Shown: positions 36,054 through 45,291 of the stretch, in pieces
Layout: the number at the start of each line of letters is the position of its first letter
Numbering within the stretch: the stretch's first letter is position 1
Assembly (NCBI RefSeq): GCF_005049285.1
Contig: NZ_SOSC01000003.1
Span: forward strand, 62,001-126,000
DNA length: 64,000 nucleotides
Reading direction: 5' to 3'
From: Halorientalis salina
GTDB taxonomy: Archaea; Halobacteriota; Halobacteria; Halobacteriales; Haloarculaceae
Translations under genes and position numbers: made by a program
The notes under the pieces: generated by a model
Told to the model about the DNA's origin: nothing
Database searches by the model: none
The model's input: only the letters and a program-made list of their open reading frames with translations

Positions 36054-36233
36054 CTACGTGTCTGGGTCGGGTACTCGGGCCCTCCACACCGGAATCGGCG
36101 ACGTCCGAACGAGAGAGTCAGTAACGCTCCCCAGCACGTATCGAACGAAATCAGTTCGCCTGTGGGTGCCGACGACGAAATCAAGCCCACGTGTTTCGGT
36201 ATCGGTGATGCCGTCCGGGTACAGGTCACTCCC
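36054..36233 (-). pseudogene. Universal stress protein fragment (C-terminal part)
   Basis: The minus-strand frame ending at 36054 gives GLDFVVGTHRRTDFVRYVLG then SVTDSLVRTSPIPV, the ATP-binding loop (G-x2-G-x9-GS) and final strand of UspA proteins. The N-terminal 90 or so residues are absent: upstream of about 36233 the frame becomes hydrophobic and unrelated. The region beyond (36230-36400) is A/T-rich. It is a decayed or truncated gene next to the ATPase. Confidence 0.65.
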
Positions 36234-36354
36234 ATCTGTTGCAAAGCAAACCTGAGCGAACATAATGCCAATAAGGAGGCGAATGCACAAAAATGGGAGC
36301 AATACCATACATATTCATTTATTTATTCGCGTAGATATCAGAACATTCGTAAAA

Positions 36355-36365
36355 GAGTATATTCT
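36355..36365 (+). promoter_or_regulatory. TATA-like box of the PPOX-fold gene
   Basis: GAGTATATTCT lies about 36 bases before ATG 36399 within A/T-rich sequence, giving a short or absent leader. Confidence 0.4.
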
Positions 36366-36398
36366 GCACGGAGTCGATTTTGTATCCGGACGATTCGA

Positions 36399-36833
36399 AT
36401 GCAAGAACCCTGGTACGGTAAGACGATGGGGCAACACGAGATCGAGGAGTTTCTGAACGAGCAGGCAACCGGCGTGCTCTCCCTCTCGAACGACGGCCGC
36501 GCGTATGGCATTCCGGTCTCGTTTGCGTTTGACGATGCGGACGGACGGGCGATCATGGACCTCGGATTCGCCGACGACAGCAAAAAGCGGCGGTTCATCG
36601 AGACGACCGAAGAAGTCTGTTTGACCGTCTACGACTGGGAGAGCCCCACGAACTGGCGGAGCGTCATCGTGACGGGCGTGCTGACGCGCGTAGACGACAC
36701 CGACGTTGCCGATGAGACCCGGGGATGGTATTACGAGGTCGCGAAGGACATCGAGATACCGGAGGGGGACGTAGAACTCGAGTGGTACGAACTCAGGGCC
36801 GACGAGATTTCCGGGGTGGCGCTGTACGAGTGA
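36399..36833 (+). CDS. Pyridoxamine-phosphate-oxidase-fold flavoprotein
   Basis: A 144-residue protein. The split-barrel features are GVLSLSNDGRAYGIPVSFAF near the N-terminus, a middle strand with CLTVYDWESP, and SVIVTGVLTRVDD. Small haloarchaeal members bind FMN or F420 and are often general oxidoreductases or stress proteins. ATG 36399 lies behind a TATA-like box; Met at 36426 is an alternative. It is monocistronic, between the Usp fragment and the TnpB element. Confidence 0.8.
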   Translation: MQEPWYGKTMGQHEIEEFLNEQATGVLSLSNDGRAYGIPVSFAFDDADGRAIMDLGFADDSKKRRFIETTEEVCLTVYDWESPTNWRSVIVTGVLTRVDDTDVADETRGWYYEVAKDIEIPEGDVELEWYELRADEISGVALYE

Positions 36834-37104
36834 CCTGCGCCGCTTCCGCCGTTTCCGTGCCCTGTGACAGCCGGATCGCCCGGCCCTGCTGCGTACGATG
36901 GAAAACGAGACTACGACCGCAGAAGTGAAGGGCACACTGGCCTGCAATCGGCACCAGTGTCCCAAAATAACGCAGGCCCATACAATCCAGCAGATTCACC
37001 GTCGAACTGCGGGGGAGAAGGCGCCCAGTGACTGTTACCCATTTCGTGACAGCATAGTTGATAGAAATAGCGTGTGAGAGAGACAGCGGATCGATCCGTC
37101 GCGA

Positions 37105-37300
37105 TGTTTGTTCTGTTTCAGTGAACTACCCCTGCCTATTCGCCGCCTTCGGTGGCTCCTTGAGGCAGGGGCTTCCCGTTTCGACGACGGCACTTGCAGA
37201 CACCTCTCGGAAGTCATCGGCGTCCACAGCGGTGCCAGTCTCCGCGGGCGTAGATTCGGAGTGAACCACTCCTAGCTTCGACAGACCGCGCTCCCAAACG
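37105..37300 (-). ncRNA. Predicted omega-RNA (reRNA) of the TnpB element
   Basis: Location is by analogy with characterised TnpB systems: the guide RNA overlaps the 3' end of tnpB and extends past the element end. On the minus strand a stem of 9 bp (AGGCAGGGG/CCCCTGCCT, 37129-37171) holds an inner hairpin GCCACC/GGCGGC. The guide would be the roughly 16 bases beyond the end, near 37105-37120, if the element ends about there. The 5' boundary is a guess. Confidence 0.5.
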
Positions 37301-38412
37301 TTTAGTGCAGCGTTGTGGTCGCGATCGGTGGTGTAGCCACACGAGGGACAGCTGTGTTCTCGGACCCACAGCGGTTTCTTCGTTTTCACGCCGCACCGGT
37401 TACACGCCTTCGTCGTATCCGCTGGATCCACTTCCACGACGTGACACCCGTGTTTGCGGCCGTGGTGTTTGAGGATGGTGATGAAGTCGCGCCACCCGAC
37501 CTCGTGGATGTTCCGCCCGTTCCGATCACCTTCTAACATGGGTTTCACGTCGAGGTTTTCGACGAACACGGCGTCGTACACCGTGGTGTAGGCATAGGCG
37601 AGTTTGTGCTTGAAGTCACGCCTCTTGTTCCGCATCTCCTTCTGGACTTCCGCGACCACCAAGCGTTGTTTCTCCCAGTTCGAAGATCCGTGTTCCTTCC
37701 GCGAAAGGTTCCGTTGCTCGCGTTCCAAACGCTCGCGATCATCGGAGAGGTCGAGACGGCCGATCGCCCGGTTATCGGAATCGTGGACGAACGACAGGAT
37801 ACCCAAATCAATTCCAACCGTGTCTTCGACATCGATGTCACCGGGATTGGGTTTCTCGGGAGCGTCCCGTTCGATGTTCAAACACGCGTACCACGCGCCA
37901 GTCTTGTCTTTTTTGACGGTGGCGTGTTTCACGTCGGTGTCGTCTGGGCTGGGGCGGTGCAGCCGGATCGGTACGTCCAAGGTTTCGCCGTTGACTTTCT
38001 TGAGTGTTAGCGTCCCACGACCATTGGGACCACTCTTCTCATCGAGTTCGAAGCCCCGCTGGCGATACGTGAAACTCCTGTACTCTTCCGGTGCCTTCCA
38101 GTTCAACGACCCGACGTCGTACCCGGCCCGTTTGAGCTTGCCGAGATTCTCGACGTTGGTGGCGATTTGCTCGACGGCCTGTTGCAACACCGTCGAGTAC
38201 ACATCGTTCAGGTCGGTCCACCAGTCTTTCAACTCCGGAATCTCGCCACGAACCTTCCGCACCCGTTGTTTGACGGTGCCTGCCGATTCGGGAATCCGGT
38301 TGAATTGGTGGAGGGCGTGGTTGTAGAGTTGTCGCACGGTGTCGCGCACCCAGTCCAACTGCTCCCGCTGCACCTCGGTCGGAAACAACCGGTACTTGAG
38401 CGCGTAATCCAT
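37126..38412 (-). CDS. tnpB: TnpB RNA-guided nuclease
   Basis: A 428-residue protein with the standard order: N-terminal helix-turn-helix/OrfB region (KYRLFPTEVQREQLDW), RuvC-I VGIDLGI (Asp), RuvC-II VFVENLDV (Glu), zinc ribbon CNRCG...CPSCG, and RuvC-III TDRDHNAALN (Asp). All three catalytic acids and four Cys are present, so it should be active. TnpB uses an omega-RNA from the element's right end to cut DNA matching the flank. The C-terminal codons overlap the right-end hairpin. Confidence 0.93.
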   Translation of the reverse strand: MDYALKYRLFPTEVQREQLDWVRDTVRQLYNHALHQFNRIPESAGTVKQRVRKVRGEIPELKDWWTDLNDVYSTVLQQAVEQIATNVENLGKLKRAGYDVGSLNWKAPEEYRSFTYRQRGFELDEKSGPNGRGTLTLKKVNGETLDVPIRLHRPSPDDTDVKHATVKKDKTGAWYACLNIERDAPEKPNPGDIDVEDTVGIDLGILSFVHDSDNRAIGRLDLSDDRERLEREQRNLSRKEHGSSNWEKQRLVVAEVQKEMRNKRRDFKHKLAYAYTTVYDAVFVENLDVKPMLEGDRNGRNIHEVGWRDFITILKHHGRKHGCHVVEVDPADTTKACNRCGVKTKKPLWVREHSCPSCGYTTDRDHNAALNVWERGLSKLGVVHSESTPAETGTAVDADDFREVSASAVVETGSPCLKEPPKAANRQG

Positions 38413-38467
38413 GCGCCGTCCCTCGATTATCCAGATGCAGAAAATTAAATGTATGCATCCCTCGCAG

Positions 38468-38530
38468 GGCGATTCATCCCCACCCTACTCGCTCACTACG
38501 TTCGCTCCGTGAGGGTGGGGCTTCTCGCCC
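38468..38530 (-). repeat. Left-end hairpin of the TnpB element
   Basis: Nested inverted repeats: outer GGGCGA (38468-38473) with TCGCCC (38525-38530), inner CCCCACCCT (38478-38486) with AGGGTGGGG (38512-38520). This matches the subterminal palindrome of IS200/IS605 ends. It lies about 55 bases before the tnpB start. Confidence 0.75.
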
Positions 38531-38759
38531 GAACTGCTAATCTGTGAGAATGGCGTTGTATTCTACTCGCGCCACTCGTTCGTCACTGAGACACCAACTC
38601 GAGGACTGCTGAATCCCCTCGCAGTGCTGTGAACGCACCCCCAGAAATCGCTACCTGCGCTGTATTCCGCGAGTCGTTTGTACCCATCCAGTGGCGATTC
38701 CGTACAACGTCAGGGGGTCCGGGCAAACAAAGAAGCCACATGCATTCGACGGTACAGGT

Positions 38760-39629
38760 ATGCCCTCCAGACGAGCGGTGGCCAGCAGTCTCGCTCTTGT
38801 TCTCGGTTTTGTCCATGCAGTCGGGCTTCTCATCGTCGCCAGCAGCCTCGGGTACGATATCGGCCCATCGAACTATTCGGCTCTTGGACTCGGGTGGCGC
38901 TACGGTGGGTTGGTCGTCGTGGCAGCGCTTCCAGTGTATCTCGCGATTCGATACCACGTCATCCTGCCTGTCGCCGGGTTGGTCCTCACGACGGGGTATG
39001 TCGTTGGAATGGAACTCACGCCGCCTGGCCCAACGTTTCGTGACGTCGCCGAGCTCGAAGGGCTGGCTGAGCCAACCGGTATCACGGTCGTCGAGAACGG
39101 ACTGTATATTGTCCGCTATATGCTCAATGCCTCCGTCTGGACGGTCGGATTCCTGTTCCTCGGACTCGTCGAGTACGTCGTTCGCAATACGTCGACGTAC
39201 CTCCCGTCAGTAACGGACTCAGTCCCGGGACTAGCAGTTCCTGCCTCACGACGACGGGCGACCGCTATCGCTGCCGTGGGTGGAGTGCTCCACGCCGCTG
39301 TCATGGTGTGGTTTGCTGCTCGCCTTGGAGTGACGCTTTCCGGCGGGTATGCGTGGCTCTTCGTTCTTTTCGGCGCTGGTGGAATGTGGCTGCTCGCTGC
39401 GATTCCACTCTACCTTCTGTTTCGCCACCGATTGATCGTGCCGTCGGCGCTGTTGACGCTGTTCATCATGCTCAATGTCTGGGCGGAGTTCTCTGCAGGC
39501 GTAGAGGGTCCCCACGCGCTTTACTTCGGAGCGTGGTTCCTGTATCTGGCAATTCTGCTGATCGTGGCCGGAATAGAGTACGGGCTTCGCCGCCTCGACC
39601 TGTCGAAGTACGTCCCGACCGGGATGTGA
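38760..39629 (+). CDS. Multi-span membrane protein of unknown function
   Basis: A 289-residue protein with about eight membrane segments in two similar halves (for example residues 5-28, 45-62, 67-85, 120-145; then 168-188, 200-222, 226-248, 258-278). Both halves include a W/Y-rich turn and end in a long helix, suggesting internal duplication. I do not recognise the family. ATG 38760 is chosen; an upstream in-frame ATG (38691) adds a non-hydrophobic tail that is less likely. It follows the TnpB element. Confidence 0.7.
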   Translation: MPSRRAVASSLALVLGFVHAVGLLIVASSLGYDIGPSNYSALGLGWRYGGLVVVAALPVYLAIRYHVILPVAGLVLTTGYVVGMELTPPGPTFRDVAELEGLAEPTGITVVENGLYIVRYMLNASVWTVGFLFLGLVEYVVRNTSTYLPSVTDSVPGLAVPASRRRATAIAAVGGVLHAAVMVWFAARLGVTLSGGYAWLFVLFGAGGMWLLAAIPLYLLFRHRLIVPSALLTLFIMLNVWAEFSAGVEGPHALYFGAWFLYLAILLIVAGIEYGLRRLDLSKYVPTGM

Positions 39630-39893
39630 ACACGTCGCTGTCTGGCCCACTGATCGCTGTCGTCCACCAGAACCGGAGGTCGCTGAGGGACCGTCACCCG
39701 ACGAGAACCAGTCCGTCGAGGCCGAGGAGCCACCGCACCGCCGTTTCTCTCGACTGTGCCCTGGATCGGATCGACGACTCGACCCGTGGCGTGAATCAAT
39801 GTACGAAACAGACACGCAAAAACAGCCAGTGCTGAGTGGCCCTGAAACGCGGAGGCAGCGATAATACTCGCTTCCGTATTTGTTCGATGCCAG

Positions 39894-41027
39894 CTAGAAG
39901 CGATGGCGTTCGCGGTGCACCACGTCGGACGCATCGCCGGTGGTGCGGGTCACGACGATTTCGTCGGCCTCGGGAGCAACGCCGACGACGGCCGTGGCGG
40001 AGTCGTCCGGGCCGACATCGACGCTTCCGCCGTGGATCGTGGACTCGACGACGTACCGTTCACCGTTGCGGTCGTCCGCGAACGACACGGTGGCCGCCGC
40101 GTCGAACTCGTCGCTCTCGGGATCCTCGTCGTACGTGACGTCCTCGACGACACGTTCGCTGGGCGGGTACTGTTCTCTGTGGATCGTTCGGGTGTCGCCG
40201 TCGACCGTGGCGGTCACGATCAGTTCGTCGCCCGCACCATCGGGGTAGAGGTCGAAGTACGAGATCGATCCGGGCGTCGACGAGGACCGCGACGAGCGCG
40301 CGTTCTTCGTCTTCCCGGTGAGCTCCTCTGCGGTCGGTGAGCCGTCGAAGTAGAGTCGGACGCGGTCCTCGTCGGTATCGACGCTGACCTCGCTGACGAC
40401 GCGCCCTTCGAACTGGGCTGACTGGGTGATTTTCGGGTCGATTCGCAGCGCGAGGATGGCCCACTCACCGTCGCTGGTTACGGTAGCGATCCGGGAAACG
40501 TTTCGCTTCCCGTCGGCCGTCGTGACGACCGTTTCGACGACGGCCGTTCGTTCGCCGGCGAGCGCATCGGTGAGCGTCTCCTGCTCGACCTCGGCCGTCC
40601 GCAACAGCGGTGCTGACTGCACCATCTCGAGCGTGACGTCCACGTCGCGTGTATCGAAGTCGATATCGGAGATCGCTCCCTCAGACGAGAGGAGTGTCGT
40701 CGCCTTCTCCTCCGAGAGGTTGTCCGGGTGGAAGGGATGGAGCGAGTGGAAGTGCTGTCGAGCCGCGGTCGGGTTCTCGTACCTGGCTTCGAAGTACGCG
40801 CGGACGACCTGCTTCGGTGACCCGGTGATCGAGTCGCCGTCACTGGACTTCTCTCCTGGCGTCGCGTCGCTGTCGGGCGTCGAGGTTGCGTTCGTCGTCG
40901 TTTGCGTGTCGTTCGCTGCGGGCGTGCTGTTCTGGCCGTCGAGCGAATCGATACAGCCGGCCAGTGACGTGAAACTGATCGTCGCGAGGCCGCCGAGATA
41001 CCGTCGCCTGGTTCTGCGGGGCGCCAT
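39894..41027 (-). CDS. Tat-exported lipoprotein
   Basis: A 377-residue protein started at ATG 41027 so that RRTRRRYLGG (twin-arginine) is followed by a hydrophobic stretch and lipobox SLAGC. A Thr/Asp-rich linker comes next (about 25-60), then an Asp/Glu-rich domain with VVRAYFEARYENPTAARQHF near 63-82, like NTF2-type or DUF4878-like folds, then Tyr/Asp-rich C-terminal beta domains. It is anchored outside the cytoplasmic membrane. A TATA-like TTTATATG (41053-41061) just upstream makes the transcript leaderless. Function unknown. Confidence 0.8.
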   Translation of the reverse strand: MAPRRTRRRYLGGLATISFTSLAGCIDSLDGQNSTPAANDTQTTTNATSTPDSDATPGEKSSDGDSITGSPKQVVRAYFEARYENPTAARQHFHSLHPFHPDNLSEEKATTLLSSEGAISDIDFDTRDVDVTLEMVQSAPLLRTAEVEQETLTDALAGERTAVVETVVTTADGKRNVSRIATVTSDGEWAILALRIDPKITQSAQFEGRVVSEVSVDTDEDRVRLYFDGSPTAEELTGKTKNARSSRSSSTPGSISYFDLYPDGAGDELIVTATVDGDTRTIHREQYPPSERVVEDVTYDEDPESDEFDAAATVSFADDRNGERYVVESTIHGGSVDVGPDDSATAVVGVAPEADEIVVTRTTGDASDVVHRERHRF

Positions 41028-41365
41028 GCTGACCAATCGTTCGGTGACAGGCCACATATAAATGCCCGCAGTGGTTCTCTGTCGGAAACGGCGGCGTAAT
41101 GCTTATATCCGCTTGCTGATCGAGCCGGTGACTACCGACCGACTATACAGCCAGTGGGCCAAGCGTTCGCGAGGGCACGGCTACTGGTATACGAGGGCGT
41201 CCGACACTGCACCGAGGTCCGTGCCAGTCACGAGACCGAGTGTGGGCAGTACCAGTTTAGCTCCGAGACTCGCCTGCGCCACTGACAGGACTTCGGCGGG
41301 CATCACGACCACACTCCGAAAACGGCCCACACGATGCTGCCCAGGGCCGGCGTATTCACAGCCGC
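41028..41365. other. Intergenic stretch of 338 bases with one candidate small ORF
   Basis: Left part: promoter of the lipoprotein gene. A TATA-like TTATATCC at 41103-41110 points rightward. A 43-codon plus frame, GTG 41154 to stop 41285, ends in a stretch of high-GC3 codons with two Cys (VRHCTEVRASHETECGQYQF). It is not recognised and could be a small zinc-binding protein or a gene remnant. Confidence 0.3.
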
Positions 41366-42157
41366 TCAGCTACTGCGGAACGCGTCGACCTCCGCGGAAA
41401 CCAGAGCTGGCGCTTCGCTGGGGCCGTTGTGGCTGACGCCGTCGAACTCGACGAAGCGGCTCCGGGGAAGCGCGTCGTGGACAGCGCGAGCGCTCTCGCG
41501 GAGGAAGTCAGGACCACTGGTGCCGGACAGGACGAGCACGGGCGCATCGACATCGAGCCGGTTCGGGAGCCGGTACTGCTCGACGGCGCGGTTCATGCGC
41601 ACGACCTCCTCGGCGAGTTCGACGCAGTCGGGCCAGACCGGCCACTCCATTAGCCAGGCGTCGAGGTCGTCGATTCCCTCGGGGTGGAGGACCTGTTCGA
41701 CGTAGCGTTTCACAGCCTCCTGGCGGTCCCCGGCGTCGATGAGCGCGTCCATGCGAGCGGCGAGATCGGCCTCTTTTCGGAAGTCTTCGGGGAGCACTGC
41801 CGGTTCGTAGGCGACGACCGCCTCGACGGCTGCGTCCGTGGCAGCCTCGATCGCGGTGAGCGCCCCGTAGGAGTGTCCGAACAGAATCGGCGTCCCATCG
41901 ACGGCGTCGACGAGCGCTCGGACGTACCTGGCTTCGCGCTCAAGTACCTCGTCGGCGCTCGTCTCCGCTGGCGTGTCCAGACACGTGCCGAACCCGGGGC
42001 GCTGGGGGACGATCGCGGCGTACTCCTCGAAGTGAGGGATCACCGGGGTCCAGTGCTCTCGGGGAGCCATCCCGCCGTGCAATAAGACGAGTGGCTGGCC
42101 GTTCCCGTGCTGTTCGTAGGCGATATCGAGACCATCTGCAGCGTGTGTCGGCACCAT
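41366..42157 (-). CDS. Alpha/beta-hydrolase
   Basis: A 263-residue enzyme: LLHGGMAPREHW (oxyanion region), FGHSYGALTAI with nucleophile Ser about 98, LVLSGTSGPDFL bearing the likely acid, and GVSHNGP as the His. The lid region (about 130-195) is helical. Family members are esterases, haloperoxidases and C-C hydrolases; the substrate is not apparent. Monocistronic. Confidence 0.85.
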   Translation of the reverse strand: MVPTHAADGLDIAYEQHGNGQPLVLLHGGMAPREHWTPVIPHFEEYAAIVPQRPGFGTCLDTPAETSADEVLEREARYVRALVDAVDGTPILFGHSYGALTAIEAATDAAVEAVVAYEPAVLPEDFRKEADLAARMDALIDAGDRQEAVKRYVEQVLHPEGIDDLDAWLMEWPVWPDCVELAEEVVRMNRAVEQYRLPNRLDVDAPVLVLSGTSGPDFLRESARAVHDALPRSRFVEFDGVSHNGPSEAPALVSAEVDAFRSS

Positions 42158-42387
42158 GCACTGCTGCCTTCGAGGGCGAGTTGGCTAAGTCGCTCTCTCA
42201 GTGATTGGGGCTTTTATACGGGATAGCGGATGGACGGCGATACTGATACGGACAGCACAGAGCGGGAAAGCGCAGAGCGGGACTGGTGTCGGTGGGCCTC
42301 GGGAAACGGCCAGTCGGCCCCAGGAGAGAGCCCTCCAGAGAGTGCGACCTTCGCCACTCCCATTAGGGCCGATTGACACGCTATCCT

Positions 42388-43074
42388 ATGGGGCTCGTCG
42401 CCGAATTCGAGATCGATTGCAAAGCGCTCCCACTCGTCGGGGTCGCGACAGCGGTGTCCGATGCGACGCTCCGTCTCGCCCTCCAGTTCAACCACGGGCG
42501 TCGGCCCATGTTTCTCATCACTGTGACTGGTGGGTCACAGACGGCGATCGAGGACGCCCTTTCGGATGCCTACGACGTCGCTAACTGGACGCTGGTCGGG
42601 GCGGCCGGCGACACGCGTCGCTATCAGGCACGCCCAGCGCTCAGTTTCGAGGAGCAACTCGGCGACGCCCTGGACGATCTCACGGGGCTCGAAGCCCTCG
42701 CCACGGCAGACGCCATTATCGAACGGATCGAGGTGACGCCGGACGGGTGGCGACAGACGGGCTGGTTCGCCGATCGGGACGCGTTCACGCAGTTCTCGTC
42801 GTTCTGGCAGCGAAACGCCGGGTTCCGGTTGCTCCGCCTCACACGTGATGGCGACTCCGAACCGCCGGGCGAGGGGTTGACTGACCGCCAACGCGAGGCG
42901 CTCCGAATCGCCTACGAACGGGGGTATTTCGACATCCCGCGTCGGGCATCGCTGGAAGCGGTCGCGGCGGAGCTGGGGATCTCCGCCTCCTCGGTGTCCG
43001 AGCGACTGCGTCGCGCTCAGACCCAACTCATCGAGGAGACGGTAGCGACGACGTGGCCGCCACTCCCCGACTGA
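42388..43074 (+). CDS. Bacterio-opsin-activator-type HTH-10 regulator
   Basis: A 228-residue protein started at ATG 42388. The N-terminal 150 residues form the BAT-like GAF/HTH-associated domain (LVAEFEIDCKALPLVG). The C-terminal HTH-10 domain has LTDRQREALRIAYERGYFDIPRRASLEAVA then ELGISASSVSERLRRAQ. It is cytoplasmic and DNA-binding; ligand and target unknown. A carotenoid oxygenase gene lies 6.6 kb away but there is no direct evidence of a link. Confidence 0.88.
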   Translation: MGLVAEFEIDCKALPLVGVATAVSDATLRLALQFNHGRRPMFLITVTGGSQTAIEDALSDAYDVANWTLVGAAGDTRRYQARPALSFEEQLGDALDDLTGLEALATADAIIERIEVTPDGWRQTGWFADRDAFTQFSSFWQRNAGFRLLRLTRDGDSEPPGEGLTDRQREALRIAYERGYFDIPRRASLEAVAAELGISASSVSERLRRAQTQLIEETVATTWPPLPD

Positions 43075-43219
43075 CGGCCACGCACTCGCCATCCCCAGGA
43101 GTATATCCAGTGTCTTGCCCAGGTCGGTGACTCGCAACATTCTGTCCAGGACCCGATGCCAAACATGTTGATTCGTACACCGGAAATCCGGTGTCCGTCC
43201 GCTGAGACGTGTGGTGGCC

Positions 43220-44584
43220 TCACGACCACTCGACGATTCCGACGTCGTCTTCGATCCTGACGGTCGTTCCGAACGGGACCGAGCGGCGGGCGACCGTTTG
43301 TAGGATCGACGCCGCTCGCTCACCGGTCGCGAGCACCGGCATCCCACGCCGCGGCCGGGTTGCATCCGGCTGGAGAGTACACGGATAGAGCGTGACGCGG
43401 TCGAGTCCGCCCTCGGCGTCGAACGTACACTCCGGGACGACGGACTGCCAGTTGTCCACATCGTGATCGACGTCCGACGCCGCGTCGTCGGATACGGTGT
43501 CGCCGCGCACGTCCGGCACGGCCGAGTCAGTCGTCTCACTGATAGTGTCCGGAATCCGGTAGAACGCGTCGTCCTGGAAGAAGAGGTTCCCGAGGGAGTA
43601 ACAGACAAGGTTATTCTGATACACTTCGATCCCGCGGAGGGTGTGCGGGCCGGTCACGACGACTGCATCGGCACCGGCGTCCACGCAGTCGTGGGCGAAC
43701 CGCTGCAGGAACGACGGGACCTCGCTCGTGTTGCGGTTGCCATCCCGGGACTGGTGGGAGTGCAGCCCCATCACCACCCAGTCGGCGTTCGCGGCTGCGT
43801 CGCCGACCTGGGCAAGGATCGCCTCGCGATCCTGCTGCCGGAGCGACTGGTAGATGCCGGGCGGCCGTTGCTCGGTCGCCGGGACGAACCGCATCCCCAT
43901 GAAGTAGAACGCGTCGTCGTCGGTCCAGTCCGGATTCTCTCGCCGAAGCCACTCGCTTTTGACCGCCTCGATGCCGGTCTGCTGGGCGATCTCGCGCAGT
44001 TGCTCCAGATGTTCGGGCGTGACGCGATAGGTCCACTCGACGTGGAGGGGATTGATCCCGGGAGCGCCGTCGAATCGCGCGGTCGAGACGCCGGCCGCCC
44101 CACCTGGCGGGACGCTGGTCGAGGCATCGACGAGGGCGACGCGGCCGGCGTCTGTCTCCAGGTATGCTGGCGCTCTGGCATCCGCTCGGTCGTCGCCGAT
44201 GCCGGCGAAGGTGAGCCCGTGGTCGCGTAGCGCGGCCAGCGTGGTCTCCAAGCCGTCGTCGCCGAAGTCGAGTGCGTGATTCGAGGCGAGGGTGAACAGG
44301 TTCAGCCCCATCGCCGTCAATTCGTCCACGAGTTCGGGGTCGGTTCCGATGAGAGCGCCCGGAAACGGTGCGAGATACTGGTACTGGTCACGCACCTGGG
44401 AGAGGGAGGCGTGGCGAAGGCTTCCGTCGACGAACACGGGTTCGAGTTGGGTCACTGCCGCGTCCGCTCCCTGGAGGACGTCGAGGAGCGCGTCGAACTG
44501 CTCGTCGTTCCCCTGGAACTGGGACACGGGATGGGCGATGATCGCGTCGCCCGTGGCAGCCAGGGTACACGAATCAGGCCCCAT
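43220..44584 (-). CDS. CapA-like metallophosphatase-fold protein
   Basis: A 454-residue protein: TLAATGDAIIAHP, TQLEPVF, FTLASNHALDFGDDGL, WVVMGLHSHQS and VVTGPHTLRGIEVY, the ordered motifs of the CapA (poly-gamma-glutamate synthesis) calcineurin-like family. No signal peptide is seen, so it is probably cytoplasmic, unlike capsule-anchored bacterial CapA. The C-terminal region (about 325-454) is unusual and Asp-rich. No capB/capC genes are nearby, so a capsule role is not supported. Confidence 0.8.
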   Translation of the reverse strand: MGPDSCTLAATGDAIIAHPVSQFQGNDEQFDALLDVLQGADAAVTQLEPVFVDGSLRHASLSQVRDQYQYLAPFPGALIGTDPELVDELTAMGLNLFTLASNHALDFGDDGLETTLAALRDHGLTFAGIGDDRADARAPAYLETDAGRVALVDASTSVPPGGAAGVSTARFDGAPGINPLHVEWTYRVTPEHLEQLREIAQQTGIEAVKSEWLRRENPDWTDDDAFYFMGMRFVPATEQRPPGIYQSLRQQDREAILAQVGDAAANADWVVMGLHSHQSRDGNRNTSEVPSFLQRFAHDCVDAGADAVVVTGPHTLRGIEVYQNNLVCYSLGNLFFQDDAFYRIPDTISETTDSAVPDVRGDTVSDDAASDVDHDVDNWQSVVPECTFDAEGGLDRVTLYPCTLQPDATRPRRGMPVLATGERAASILQTVARRSVPFGTTVRIEDDVGIVEWS

Positions 44585-44767
44585 GGTCCCTCATGCAGCA
44601 CGTGAGGTTTTACCGTTTCTGAGTGACAGATACTCGCGCTGCCGTCGGTGATTGTGTTCCGTGAGGTCGTCTTCAGCGTCGACTCTTGAGGTGCTACCCG
44701 AAACGAGTTCAGATAGGCTATCTTATCTCAGCATAGATTTATTGCGTTTCGAAGCGTAGTAATCGGT

Positions 44768-45289
44768 ATGCCCGACGATGCGCCCGGCGTTGACGCGTGG
44801 AAGGAACAGACGAGCGCATTTGATCGCGTGCGCTCGGTCGCGAGCACCGTCTCCCAGCCCCGCCCAGCATCGTCTATTGCGGCCGAAGCACACGTCGCGG
44901 AGAACACAGCCCGCGACCACCTCGAACGGCTCGTCGACATGAACGTCCTCCTGGCGGACGACCACGAGGGGACGGCCATGTACGCGCCGGACCCGCTCCA
45001 TACGCGCCTGCAAACCCTCCGAGACCTCCTCGATACGCACGACCACGACGGACTCGTCCGGCTGAAGGCCGACCTGCAGGAGCAGATTGAAACGTGGCGT
45101 GACCAGTACGGCGTCGAGTCCCCCTCGCAACTCCGTGAACGCGCCGCGGAGACGGATGCGGCGACGGAGACCCGCGAGGTTCAGGAGGCAGCCAACGACT
45201 GGGAACTCGTGCGATATCGCCTCAGTATCGTCGAAGATGCCATCGAGAACTACGGCACGTACAGCCGTGACCCTCGGGCCTCGGCCTAG
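44768..45289 (+). CDS. DUF7342 winged-helix protein, candidate antitoxin
   Basis: A 173-residue protein with an N-terminal winged helix (AFDRVRSVASTVSQPRPAS, then VAENTARDHLERLVDMNVL) and a helical acidic C-terminus (ADLQEQIETWRDQYGVESPS). This matches the DUF7342 regulators widespread in Halobacteria. It ends 2 bases before the next ORF, which resembles DUF6516/TumE toxins, so I propose it as the DNA-binding antitoxin and autoregulator. A TATA-like TTTATTG lies about 25-30 bases upstream. Confidence 0.75.
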   Translation: MPDDAPGVDAWKEQTSAFDRVRSVASTVSQPRPASSIAAEAHVAENTARDHLERLVDMNVLLADDHEGTAMYAPDPLHTRLQTLRDLLDTHDHDGLVRLKADLQEQIETWRDQYGVESPSQLRERAAETDAATETREVQEAANDWELVRYRLSIVEDAIENYGTYSRDPRASA

Positions 45290-45291
45290 CG

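Larger units (their letters stand above)
37105..38535 (-). mobile_element. IS1341-type (IS200/IS605 superfamily) TnpB-only element
   Basis: The element holds an intact tnpB without tnpA and has a structured hairpin at each end. The right-end hairpin is at 37129-37171 and the left-end hairpin at 38468-38530. Exact ends cannot be set without an empty site; I bracket them around the hairpins. IS605-type elements move as single strands and leave no target duplication. With no tnpA it depends on one elsewhere in the genome or is immobile. Confidence 0.8.

Noticed and set aside
36898-37077. 59-codon plus-strand frame between the PPOX-fold gene and the TnpB element
   Set aside because: No promoter, ordinary codon use and no recognisable sequence; considered chance.
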